From positions 372,001 to 436,000 of the forward strand of contig NZ_AKKC02000008.1 of NCBI RefSeq assembly GCF_000282095.2: 64,000 nucleotides of DNA, given 5' to 3'. Every line of letters begins with the position of its first letter. Positions within the stretch are counted from its first letter, which is position 1. The translations under genes were made by a program, and so were the position numbers. The DNA comes from Rhizobium sp. CF080. Lineage in GTDB: Bacteria; Pseudomonadota; Alphaproteobacteria; Rhizobiales; Rhizobiaceae. The notes under the pieces were generated by a model. It ran no database searches. It was given only the letters and a program-made list of their open reading frames with translations, and was not told the origin of the DNA. Of the stretch, positions 42,955 to 50,645 are shown one piece after another.

Positions 42955-45405
42955 ATGCAGTTCTCACGCAATAATCATCCCCAGAGTTCTGACCTCCCCA
43001 ACGCCGAAGACGATACCGTCGACGTGGCGCAGCAGGCTCGTCCCTCGCAGAGCCTTGCCGATTTCAATCAGCCGGTTCTGGAGCAGGCGCCCTGGCAGGC
43101 GGCTTTCCGGCTGGCGCCGAACGTGCGGTTCACCCGCACGCCCGAAAGCGTGGTCGCCCGCAGGGCAAATGCCGGGCAGGCTCTCGAGGAGCCGGTCAAT
43201 GTGCCTGTCGCCGCAGAGATCGAAGTGATTCCGTCCGAAGTGTTCCTGACCGCCGCCGCCCATGATTCGCCAGTAACCCATGAGCCGTCCGCCCCGCTCG
43301 AACAGATCGCCGGCCTGCAGCAGCTTGCCGCGACGATGCGTTACCACGTGCCGGAAACGCATTCCGTCATCGTTACACAGCCCCAGCCGGTTCAGGAGAT
43401 CGCACCCATCGCAGCGCCGCGCCAGGACATCGCGATCTCCGACTTCGCCTTCTGGGACGCCATGCCGTTCGAATTGGAAGGGCCAGTGGTCATCGAGGCC
43501 GAAGCCCCGCCGGTCGAATCTGAAGTCCTTCCGGTCGTCGTGGCGCAACCGGGTGCTCCCGTGACCGATCTTTACCGCGAAGTGCCACGCCGCACTGCTG
43601 CGAGAACCGTAGTCGTCGCGCCGTCTCCGAGGCCGGAGCCGGTCAAGGCACCTGAGCCTGTCGCGCCGGTCCGGGTCGCTCCGCAGCGTGTGGCGAAAGC
43701 CAAGGCACCGGTCGTCGTCGAACCCGTGTTTGCGCCTGCGCCTGTCATGCAGGTACCTGTACCCGCGTCGTTCGTGGCCACCGAATCCGTCGCCATCCAA
43801 CCGACTCCCGTCCAGCCTGAAATCGCGCGTCCCCGGACCGTGCGGCCGCCCGAGGCGGAATACGAGTTCCCGCCGATCTCGCTCCTGCAGGAACCGCAGG
43901 GCGAGCGCGGCCAGGCGATGCAGCCGGATGCCCTGCAGCAGAGCGCCGGCCTGCTCGAAAGCATTCTCGAGGATTTCGGCATCCGCGGCGAGATCATCGA
44001 CGTGCGGCCGGGTCCGGTCGTGACGCTCTACGAATTCGAGCCGGCGCCGGGTGTCAAATCCTCGCGCGTCATCGGTCTTGCGGACGACATTGCCCGTTCG
44101 ATGTCGGCGCTGTCTGCCCGTGTCGCCGTGGTGCCCGGCCGCAACGTGATTGGCATCGAGCTGCCGAACGCGACCCGCGAGACGGTCTATTTCCGCGAAC
44201 TGATCGAATGCGAGGACTATTGGGAGACCAAGCACCGGCTGGCGCTCTGCCTCGGTAAGACGATCGGCGGCGAACCGGTTATCGCCGAACTCGCCAAGAT
44301 GCCGCATCTGCTCGTCGCCGGCACCACAGGTTCCGGCAAGTCGGTCGCCATCAACACGATGATCCTGTCGCTTCTCTACCGGCTGCGACCGGAGGAGTGC
44401 CGGCTGATCATGATCGACCCGAAGATGCTGGAGCTTTCCGTCTATGACGGCATTCCGCACCTGCTGACTCCCGTCGTCACCGACCCCAAGAAGGCCGTCC
44501 TGGCGCTGAAATGGGCGGTCCGCGAGATGGAGGATCGTTACAAGAAGATGTCGCGCCTCGCCGTCCGCAATATCGACGGCTACAATCAGCGTGCCGCAAG
44601 CGCCCGCGAAAAAGGCGAGGTCATCTCCGTCAGCGTCCAGGCGGGCTTCGACCGGCAGACCGGCGAGATCCTCTACGAAGAGCAGGAGATGGACCTCTCG
44701 CCGATGCCCTATATCGTCGTCATCGTCGACGAGATGGCCGACCTGATGATGGTCGCCGGCAAGGATATCGAAGGCGCGATCCAGCGGCTGGCGCAGATGG
44801 CACGCGCCGCCGGCATCCACCTGATCATGGCGACCCAGCGTCCCTCGGTCGACGTCATCACCGGCACGATCAAGGCGAACTTCCCGACCCGCATCTCCTT
44901 CCAGGTCACCTCGAAGATCGACAGCCGCACCATTCTCGGCGAGCAGGGTGCCGAACATCTGCTCGGTCAGGGCGACATGCTGCATATGGCGGGCGGCGGG
45001 CGGATTTCGCGCGTCCACGGTCCGTTCGTTTCGGATGCGGAAGTCGAACTGGTGGTCCGCCACCTCAAGACCCAAGGCCGGCCTGACTATCTCGGCACGG
45101 TCACCGAGGACGAAGACGACGAGGAAGACGAGGACGTTTCGAGCCAGGAAGCCGTGTTCGACAAGAGCGCGATGGGCGGCGACGACAGCGACGAGCTTTA
45201 CGACAAGGCCGTCAAGGTGGTCATGAAGGACCGCAAGTGCTCGACCTCCTATATCCAGCGCCGCCTTTCGGTCGGTTACAACCGCGCCGCCTCTTTGGTG
45301 GAGCGTATGGAGCAGGAAGGTCTGGTCGGCCCCGCCAACCATGTCGGCAAGCGCGAGATCATTGCCGGCGGACGTTCTGCCGCCGCCGAGGATTTCGGGG
45401 ACTGA
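42955..45405 (+). CDS. ftsK: FtsK/SpoIIIE-family DNA translocase without membrane domain
   Basis: 816 residues. The N-terminal about 300 residues are low-complexity and rich in Pro, Val, Ala and Glu, with no membrane helices. The motor follows: alpha domain from about 330, Walker [10 protein letters not shown] near 455-463, Walker [14 protein letters not shown] near 591, and an [13 protein letters not shown] sensor segment. The C-terminal gamma winged helix ([17 protein letters not shown], about 760-805) reads oriented polar sequences and activates XerCD at dif. An in-frame TGA lies about 40 bases upstream of the ATG, so the missing anchor is not caused by a mis-set start. It may be the soluble member of a pair of FtsK paralogues, or cooperate with a separate membrane protein. 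Confidence 0.9.
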   Translation: MQFSRNNHPQSSDLPNAEDDTVDVAQQARPSQSLADFNQPVLEQAPWQAAFRLAPNVRFTRTPESVVARRANAGQALEEPVNVPVAAEIEVIPSEVFLTAAAHDSPVTHEPSAPLEQIAGLQQLAATMRYHVPETHSVIVTQPQPVQEIAPIAAPRQDIAISDFAFWDAMPFELEGPVVIEAEAPPVESEVLPVVVAQPGAPVTDLYREVPRRTAARTVVVAPSPRPEPVKAPEPVAPVRVAPQRVAKAKAPVVVEPVFAPAPVMQVPVPASFVATESVAIQPTPVQPEIARPRTVRPPEAEYEFPPISLLQEPQGERGQAMQPDALQQSAGLLESILEDFGIRGEIIDVRPGPVVTLYEFEPAPGVKSSRVIGLADDIARSMSALSARVAVVPGRNVIGIELPNATRETVYFRELIECEDYWETKHRLALCLGKTIGGEPVIAELAKMPHLLVAGTTGSGKSVAINTMILSLLYRLRPEECRLIMIDPKMLELSVYDGIPHLLTPVVTDPKKAVLALKWAVREMEDRYKKMSRLAVRNIDGYNQRAASAREKGEVISVSVQAGFDRQTGEILYEEQEMDLSPMPYIVVIVDEMADLMMVAGKDIEGAIQRLAQMARAAGIHLIMATQRPSVDVITGTIKANFPTRISFQVTSKIDSRTILGEQGAEHLLGQGDMLHMAGGGRISRVHGPFVSDAEVELVVRHLKTQGRPDYLGTVTEDEDDEEDEDVSSQEAVFDKSAMGGDDSDELYDKAVKVVMKDRKCSTSYIQRRLSVGYNRAASLVERMEQEGLVGPANHVGKREIIAGGRSAAAEDFGD

Positions 45406-45961
45406 AGCGGATTTCTGAATTTTATACACGCGACGGATCGGGCGGGCGTCACACGGCACGCCCGCAAAAAAAATCCCGCTGCGATTTTCCCCACCCCTGA
45501 AACCCGTGCCTACAATTGCCCCGCTTCCGTCGCCGGAGTGTTTCGCGAGACGTTCGCGGGCAGGCGGGGGCCGGCGCTTTCATCGGAACCGTAACGTGCG
45601 GGGATGGTGGAAGAGGTGAAAGCCATGGAGTGCTCGTTGAAAGACGAACATTCCTATCAAGCCTCCCCCTGGCCGCCGGGCCGGGTTCGGTTGAGCCGTG
45701 CAAGTGGCAAGCCCTTCCCGAAAGGAGGGGCGCGAACGAAGCCATGCAGCGAGGCGAGGTGCTCACCTGTAGGGGAGGGACACCCCGAAAACACGCCGAA
45801 GGCCACGCGAATGCGGAGCCACCTATTAAAATCTATTGAGGTTCCGCATTCGTGTGGGCTCTCCGATATTTGAAAAGCCACGGCAGGCAACTGCGCGGGG
45901 GGATCGCGCGCGGCCGAAGGTCAGGTCATGGCGCGCTGGCCTGATCGGGGTGCAGCCGGTA
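45406..45961. other. 556-base structured non-coding interval after ftsK
   Basis: No open frame here looks like a protein. Instead there are several strong inverted repeats. GCGGGCGT/ACGCCCGC (45442-45465) is followed by eight A residues. GCCCTTCC/GGAGGGGC around a CGAAA loop lies near 45710-45731. An 18-base stem runs from 45803 to 45857. A 9-base stem with a 3-base loop overlaps the stop of the next gene (45952-45972). It could hold an RNA gene or a decayed mobile element. I could not match it to tmRNA, RNase P RNA, 6S or a known riboswitch by eye. Confidence 0.5.
45803..45857. repeat. Long inverted repeat (18-base stem, 19-base AT-rich loop)
   Basis: The left arm 45803-45820 and right arm 45840-45857 pair at all 18 positions, two as G-T; landmarks are GAATGCGG on the left and CCGCATTC on the right. 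The loop is AT-rich (ACCTATTAAAATCTATTGA). No U-run follows on either side, which argues against a simple terminator. Confidence 0.65.
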
Positions 45962-47131
45962 TCACCGGCTGCGGATATAGTCGCTCAGCCGGTTGGCTGC
46001 GTCCTCGACCTGCAGCGGATCGCGCAGGAAACAGGCGCGCATGAAGCCCTGTCCGCCCGGGCCGAAGGCGGTTCCCGGCGCCAATCCGACGCCCGTCTTG
46101 TCGACGATCCTGAACGCCTCCTCGCGGCTGTCGGTGACGCCGTCGATCTTCAGGAAGGCATAGAGGGCGCCCTCGGGCTTCAGCGTTTCCACCCGGTTGG
46201 TGGCGATCAGCGCGTCGCAGAGGATATCACGGGATTTCCGCGCCCGCTCGATATTGGTGCGGATGAAATCGTCGCCCTGTTCGAGAGCGGCAATCGCGCC
46301 CTTCTGCATGAACTGGGCGACGCCCGAGGTCGAATACTGGATCAAGTTGGTCAGCGTCTGGCCGATTTCCGCAGGTGCCACCATCCAGCCGACCCGCCAG
46401 CCGGTCATGCACCAGTTCTTCGAGAAGGAATTGGCGAAGATGATCCGGTCTTCCGGCTCCATGACATCCATGAAAGACGGCGCGCGGGCGCCTTCGAAAT
46501 AATAGAGGCCGTAGATCTCGTCGGCGATGATCCACAGGCCATGCTTGCGGGCAAGATCGAGGATCGCCTTGAGATCGTCATGGGTAGCAGTCCAGCCGGT
46601 CGGGTTGGACGGCGAGTTGATAAAAATCGCGCTCGTCTTCGGGGTGATCGCCGCCTTCAGCCGCTCGATGTCGAGCACCCAGCGGCCGTCGGTAAAGCCG
46701 AGTTCGACGGTGACCGGCTTGGCTTCCGAAACGCCGATGGCGTTGACGACATTCGGCCAGGCGGGCGAGAGATAGACGATCTCGTTGCCGGCGGAGGCCA
46801 CCGTCTGGATGGCGAGCACGATCGACTGCATGCCGGAACCGGTGACATAGATGTTGTCGACCGACAGGTCCCGCCCATAGTGCCGCTGGTAATAACGGAC
46901 GATCGACTCGCGTAGCGCCGGAATCCCTTGCGTCCAGGTGTAGAAGGTTTCTCCGGCGAGCAAAGCTTCGCTGGCGGCACGGGTGATGAAATCGGGGGTC
47001 GGCAGGTCGCCTTCGCCGATCCAGAGCGGCATCAGGTTTTCGCGGCCTCGGGCATAGGTGACGATTTCGCCAATGCCGCTGCGGGGCGCAGCCGCGGCGC
47101 GGGCGCTGATGTCCGGTCTGATGATTGTCAT
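45962..47131 (-). CDS. Pyridoxal-phosphate aminotransferase (class I/II)
   Basis: I start at ATG 47131 with an AGGG site; the in-frame extension upstream is not family-like. The 389-residue protein is an aspartate-aminotransferase-fold enzyme. NSPSNPTGW carries the family Asn, IIADEIYG the Asp and Tyr that hold the cofactor, and SFSKNWCMTGWRVGW the Schiff-base Lys. The C-terminal Arg for substrate carboxylate is in FMRACFLRDP. It lies 93 bases downstream of smoA on the same strand and may share its transcript. The amino acid substrate is not evident, and a link to sulfoquinovose breakdown is only positional. Confidence 0.88.
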   Translation of the reverse strand: MTIIRPDISARAAAAPRSGIGEIVTYARGRENLMPLWIGEGDLPTPDFITRAASEALLAGETFYTWTQGIPALRESIVRYYQRHYGRDLSVDNIYVTGSGMQSIVLAIQTVASAGNEIVYLSPAWPNVVNAIGVSEAKPVTVELGFTDGRWVLDIERLKAAITPKTSAIFINSPSNPTGWTATHDDLKAILDLARKHGLWIIADEIYGLYYFEGARAPSFMDVMEPEDRIIFANSFSKNWCMTGWRVGWMVAPAEIGQTLTNLIQYSTSGVAQFMQKGAIAALEQGDDFIRTNIERARKSRDILCDALIATNRVETLKPEGALYAFLKIDGVTDSREEAFRIVDKTGVGLAPGTAFGPGGQGFMRACFLRDPLQVEDAANRLSDYIRSR

Positions 47132-47224
47132 GGATTGCCCTGTCGGTCCTGGCTGGTTTGTCGCAAAACTGACTTGGCCCAACCGCGCCCGCGGGTCAAT
47201 ATTTCCCGTGCCGGATTTTGTTCT

Positions 47225-47761
47225 TTACTGGCTGGTGGTGCTCGCGAAGCGGCCGAATGTGCCGCGGGAGAAACACAGCGGATCGCCCTCGCGGTGGGCT
47301 GCGCGCAGGACGCGGCCGAGGATCAGCGTATGGTCGCCGGCATCATGCATCGAGGAGAGTTCGCATTCGAAGCGAGCCAGCGTGCCGGGGATGACCGGCA
47401 CGCCTTCGTGGTTCTGGTTCCAAAACAGCTCTTCGAACCCGAGACCGCCGCGCGTGAACCGGGCGCTCAGCAGATCCTGGTCGGCGCTGAGCACATGGAT
47501 GGCGAAATGGCTTGCCGCCGTGAAGGCCGCGTGGCGCGACGAGCTCTTGGCCGGCGACCAGAGAACCAGCGGCGGATCGAGCGACACGGAGGTGAAGCTG
47601 TTGACCGTCATGCCGATCGGGCCATCCGGAGTTGTTGCCGTCACCACAGTCACGCCGGTCGTGAAGGCTCCGAGTGCGTTGCGGTAATGCCGCGCGGTCG
47701 ATGCGTCCGGAATGAAGATCTGTTCGCTGAGCGTGCTTGCGGTGTCGGCAGTGATCATCAT
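47225..47761 (-). CDS. smoA: Flavin reductase, SmoA-like
   Basis: 178 residues of the flavin reductase (DIM6/NTAB-like) fold: FTTGVTVVTATTPDGPIGMTVNSF (given here by its family landmarks GVTVVT and GMTVNSF), SLDPPLVLWSP and FECELSSMHDAGDHTLILG. It supplies reduced FMN to the sulfoquinovose monooxygenase encoded two genes upstream. The start overlaps the stop of the reductase gene (ATGATGA), so expression is coupled. The name rests on the complete smoC-smoB-smoA order and the sulfoquinovosidase next door; the family itself is generic. Confidence 0.82.
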   Translation of the reverse strand: MMITADTASTLSEQIFIPDASTARHYRNALGAFTTGVTVVTATTPDGPIGMTVNSFTSVSLDPPLVLWSPAKSSSRHAAFTAASHFAIHVLSADQDLLSARFTRGGLGFEELFWNQNHEGVPVIPGTLARFECELSSMHDAGDHTLILGRVLRAAHREGDPLCFSRGTFGRFASTTSQ

Positions 47762-48660
47762 GGCACCTGCTTTCCGGTTGCGGCGGTGTAGAGTTCGAAC
47801 CAGGTCTGGCGATCGATCGTCACCTTCGCGGCGTCGGCGATCGTGGCGATACGGGCAAGATTGTTGGTGCCGAGCACCGGCAGGATGGCGGCGGGATGGG
47901 CCAGCAGCCAGGCAACCGCGACGGCCGTTGCATCGACGCCCTGTTCCGCGGCGATCCGTTCCAGAACCGACATCAGGCTCTCGTTCTTGAACAGCGAGCC
48001 GCCGCCGAGCGGTGACCAGGCCATTGGCGCGATACCGCGTTCCTGCAGATAGGCGAGATCGCCATTGGTGAAGGCGCTTGCCGCCACAAGGCTGATCTCG
48101 ATCTGGTTGGTGACGAGTTCCGCTTCCATGGAGGATTGCAGCAGGGAGAAATCCCAGGGGCGGAAATTGGAAACGCCAACGGCGCGCACCTTGCCGGATA
48201 CGACCAGCGCATCGAGCGCCGGGCCGGTCTCGTCCGGATCCATGAAAGGGTCGGGCCGATGGATCAGCAGGAGATCGATATGGTCGGTCGCCATGTCGCG
48301 CAGCGATGCCTCGACCGACGCGTTGATATGGGCGGCGCTGGTATCGTAGTGCTTGCCGCGGGCGGCGGAATGGCGGCCGGCCGGCGCGACGATGCCGCAT
48401 TTGGTGACGATCTCGATTTTGTCGCGCAGCGAAGGCGAGGCTTTCAGCGCGGCGCCGAAAATCGCTTCCGCCGTGTAACCTCCATAGACGTCGGCCTGGT
48501 CCATGGTGGTGATGCCCTGCGCCAGGCAGGCCTCGATCTTCGCCTGAACATGTTTCGGCGAGGTGTCGGCATCGTTTCCGATCCGCCACATGCCGTAAAC
48601 GAGGCGGCTGAGCTGGAGATCGGGCGAAAGTTGAATGCGGTCCAGGTGATGAGGGGTCAT
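47758..48660 (-). CDS. smoB: Aldo/keto reductase, SmoB-like (6-oxo-glucose reductase)
   Basis: 300 residues, an aldo/keto reductase barrel with the catalytic set Asp54 and Tyr59 (MDQADVYGG), Lys87 (IVTKCG) and His134 (LLLIHRP). In the sulfo-SMO pathway this enzyme reduces 6-oxo-glucose, released by the monooxygenase, to glucose. The ATG at 48660 overlaps the smoC stop by one base and its own stop overlaps the start of smoA, so the three genes are tightly coupled. Confidence 0.83.
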   Translation of the reverse strand: MTPHHLDRIQLSPDLQLSRLVYGMWRIGNDADTSPKHVQAKIEACLAQGITTMDQADVYGGYTAEAIFGAALKASPSLRDKIEIVTKCGIVAPAGRHSAARGKHYDTSAAHINASVEASLRDMATDHIDLLLIHRPDPFMDPDETGPALDALVVSGKVRAVGVSNFRPWDFSLLQSSMEAELVTNQIEISLVAASAFTNGDLAYLQERGIAPMAWSPLGGGSLFKNESLMSVLERIAAEQGVDATAVAVAWLLAHPAAILPVLGTNNLARIATIADAAKVTIDRQTWFELYTAATGKQVP

Positions 48661-49817
48661 CAGTGTCGTCTCCCGTTGCCGAGCGGCGTTGCAGGTGTCT
48701 CGGCCGGCACGCGACCATAGGCATGCGGCAGCGAACAGGTCTTGAGCTCGGGCAGGACCTTCTGACCGAAATGTTCCGCCTCGTCGAGATGCGGATAGCC
48801 CGAAAAGATGAAAGCCCGGATGCCCATCTTCTTGTAAGCCTCGATTTCCGAAAGCACCTGGTCGGTCGAGCCGACCAGTGCCGCGCCGCAGCCCGAACGT
48901 GCCCGGCCGATGCCGGTCCAGAGGTGTCGTTCGACATAACCGAACTTGTCGGCAAGCTCGCGGGTTCTCGCCTGGTGCGAGACGCCGAGCGAGGTGCTGT
49001 CATGGGCGCGGCTGCGGATCAACTGGCCGTATTCGTCATCCAACCTGGAGACGAGGTGTTCCGCATAGTCGCGGGCCTCCTTCTCGGTGTCGCGGACGAT
49101 CATGTGGACACGCAGGCCATAGTCGAGCGTGCGGCCATGGGCTGCGGCGCGAGCATGGACCGCCTTCATGCGCTCGGCCAGCTGGTCCCTGGTTTCCGGC
49201 CACATCAGGTAGACGTCGCATTGGGCGCCGCAGAGTTCCAGCGCGTCCGGCGAATAACCGCCGAAATAGAGAAGCGGGCCGCCGTTCTGCTGGTAGGGGC
49301 GGGCAGGCTCGGTGGTGACGCCCTTGAAATTATAGACCTCGCCGTCGTGATCGATCGTGTCGCGTGTCCAGGCCTGGCGGAGGATCTGCACGACCTCGTG
49401 GCTGCGGCGATAACGGAAGGCGCTGTCAGCGACTTCGCCGGGGAAATCGGAGCTGATGACGTTGAGCGTCAGCCGGCCCTTCAGCATGTGGTCGAGCGTG
49501 GCGACGGTGCGGGCGAGCATGATCGGCTGCATCTCGCCACAGCGGATGGCGGCCAGAAGATTGATCCTGTCGGTTATCTGCGAGCAGGCGGCGACAAAGC
49601 TCAGCGTGTCCTGGCCGACCTGATAGGACGATGGGCAGAGGATGTTGCGGAAGCCGAGCGCCTCAGTGCGCCTGACGATGTCGGAGCAATGTTCCCAGCT
49701 CGATTTCAGTGCATCGTCGGGGACGCCGAGATAGGCGTAGTCGTCCGAACACAGGGCGGCGAACCACGAGACTTCGGCCGCATCGAGATCCGGCGATGTT
49801 ATGGGCACGATCGTCAT
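48660..49817 (-). CDS. smoC: Flavin-dependent sulfoquinovose monooxygenase, SmoC-like
   Basis: I start at ATG 49817 after a GGAGGAG site; a longer frame adds 11 atypical residues. The 385-residue protein is a bacterial luciferase-like/SsuD-type monooxygenase: FAALCSDDYAYLG, TERINLLAAIR-type strand (here TDRINLLAAIRCG), LDHMLKGRLTLNVIS and YFGGYSPDALELCG. With FMNH2 and oxygen it would split the C-S bond of sulfoquinovose to give sulfite and 6-oxo-glucose. Alkanesulfonate monooxygenase would be the alternative reading on family alone; the SmoA/B/I neighbours decide for sulfoquinovose. First gene of the smoCBA operon, divergent from the GntR gene. Confidence 0.84.
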   Translation of the reverse strand: MTIVPITSPDLDAAEVSWFAALCSDDYAYLGVPDDALKSSWEHCSDIVRRTEALGFRNILCPSSYQVGQDTLSFVAACSQITDRINLLAAIRCGEMQPIMLARTVATLDHMLKGRLTLNVISSDFPGEVADSAFRYRRSHEVVQILRQAWTRDTIDHDGEVYNFKGVTTEPARPYQQNGGPLLYFGGYSPDALELCGAQCDVYLMWPETRDQLAERMKAVHARAAAHGRTLDYGLRVHMIVRDTEKEARDYAEHLVSRLDDEYGQLIRSRAHDSTSLGVSHQARTRELADKFGYVERHLWTGIGRARSGCGAALVGSTDQVLSEIEAYKKMGIRAFIFSGYPHLDEAEHFGQKVLPELKTCSLPHAYGRVPAETPATPLGNGRRH

Positions 49818-49918
49818 CAGATACTCCTCCACCTTCGACTTGCATATCACTGGCTTTCGTGTAAATCAATGGTGTATCAATTTTCAGCGCATGTGTTCCC
49901 GGGGAGGGGGAAGTGCTG
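49818..49918. promoter_or_regulatory. Divergent smoC / GntR control region
   Basis: 101 bases carrying both promoters. Two similar AT-rich units, TGTAAATCAAT (49860-49870) and TGTATCAATT (49873-49882), lie in tandem 13 bases apart and are a candidate binding site for the adjacent GntR regulator. The GntR gene has a strong GGAGGGGG ribosome-binding site. Confidence 0.45.
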
Positions 49919-50623
49919 ATGGAGAGCCATCCGGGCAGTCTGCCGATCTATCTGCAAATCGCCGAACTTCTCGTGCGCGACATTGCCGCCGGCCGGCTTG
50001 GCGATGGCGAGAAGCTGGCCCCCGAGCGCGACATGGCGGTGCAGCTCGGCATTGCCGTCGGCACCTTGCGCAAGGCGCTGGCGGAATTGCAGAATCGCGG
50101 GCTCTTGGAGCGGGTGCAGGGGTCAGGCAACTACATTAGGGCAATCAGCGATCCGAAGAGCGTCTATGCGATGTTCCGGCTGGAACTCATCCAGGGTGGC
50201 GGCCTGCCGACGGCGGAAGTGCTCGACGTGATGCGGCTCGACAAGCCCAAGAACCTGCCGAAGTTCGGTTTTTCGCCGGAAGGGCACCGCATCCGCCGCA
50301 TCCGCCGGCTGTCGGGCAAAGTCGCAGCCCTCGAGGAGATCTGGCTGGACGGCTCCTATGTGGCGGCAATCGCACCGGAAGATCTGTCGGAATCCCTCTA
50401 TCTCTATTACCGCACCCGGCTCGGCCTGTGGATCGTCAGGGCGGAAGACAAGATCGACCTCGACGCCGTGCCCGACTGGGCACCGCCGGCCTTCGGCCAG
50501 AAGCCGGGCGCACCGATCCCCCACGTGCTCCGGACGAGCCAGGCACAGGACGGCGCGGTGGCCGAGGTTTCCCGCACATGGTTCGACCATTCCGTGGCGC
50601 GCTACGTATCGCGGCTGCGGTAA
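49919..50623 (+). CDS. GntR/HutC-family regulator of the sulfoquinovose genes
   Basis: The ATG at 49919 lies eight bases after GGAGGGGG; GTG 49913 is too close to that site. The 234-residue protein has a GntR winged helix at about residues 5-75 (KLAPERDMAVQLGIAVGTLRKAL) and a UTRA-type effector domain at about 95-230 (GHRIRRIRRLSGKVAALEEIWL). It is divergent from smoCBA and 22 bases upstream of the sulfoquinovosidase gene, so it is the likely local regulator, probably a repressor relieved by sulfoquinovose or a derivative. It would correspond to SmoD in Agrobacterium, but I have not used that symbol because I cannot verify the match. Confidence 0.85.
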   Translation: MESHPGSLPIYLQIAELLVRDIAAGRLGDGEKLAPERDMAVQLGIAVGTLRKALAELQNRGLLERVQGSGNYIRAISDPKSVYAMFRLELIQGGGLPTAEVLDVMRLDKPKNLPKFGFSPEGHRIRRIRRLSGKVAALEEIWLDGSYVAAIAPEDLSESLYLYYRTRLGLWIVRAEDKIDLDAVPDWAPPAFGQKPGAPIPHVLRTSQAQDGAVAEVSRTWFDHSVARYVSRLR

Positions 50624-50645
50624 AAGACAATCGAGTACCGGCAAG

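Noticed and set aside
42964..45459. An 831-codon open frame on the minus strand opposite ftsK
   Set aside because: The composition (many Asp, His, Arg, no fold-like pattern) is that of an antisense shadow; the plus strand has the complete FtsK motor.
45406..45961. tmRNA, RNase P RNA, cobalamin riboswitch or group II intron fragment
   Set aside because: No tag-coding sequence, no RNase P core motif, no B12 box and no convincing domain V hairpin could be found on either strand. It is left as an unassigned structured region.
48660..49817. Plain alkanesulfonate monooxygenase SsuD
   Set aside because: The family is the same, but the coupled aldo/keto reductase and the adjacent sulfoquinovosidase point to sulfoquinovose; no ssuABC transporter is nearby.
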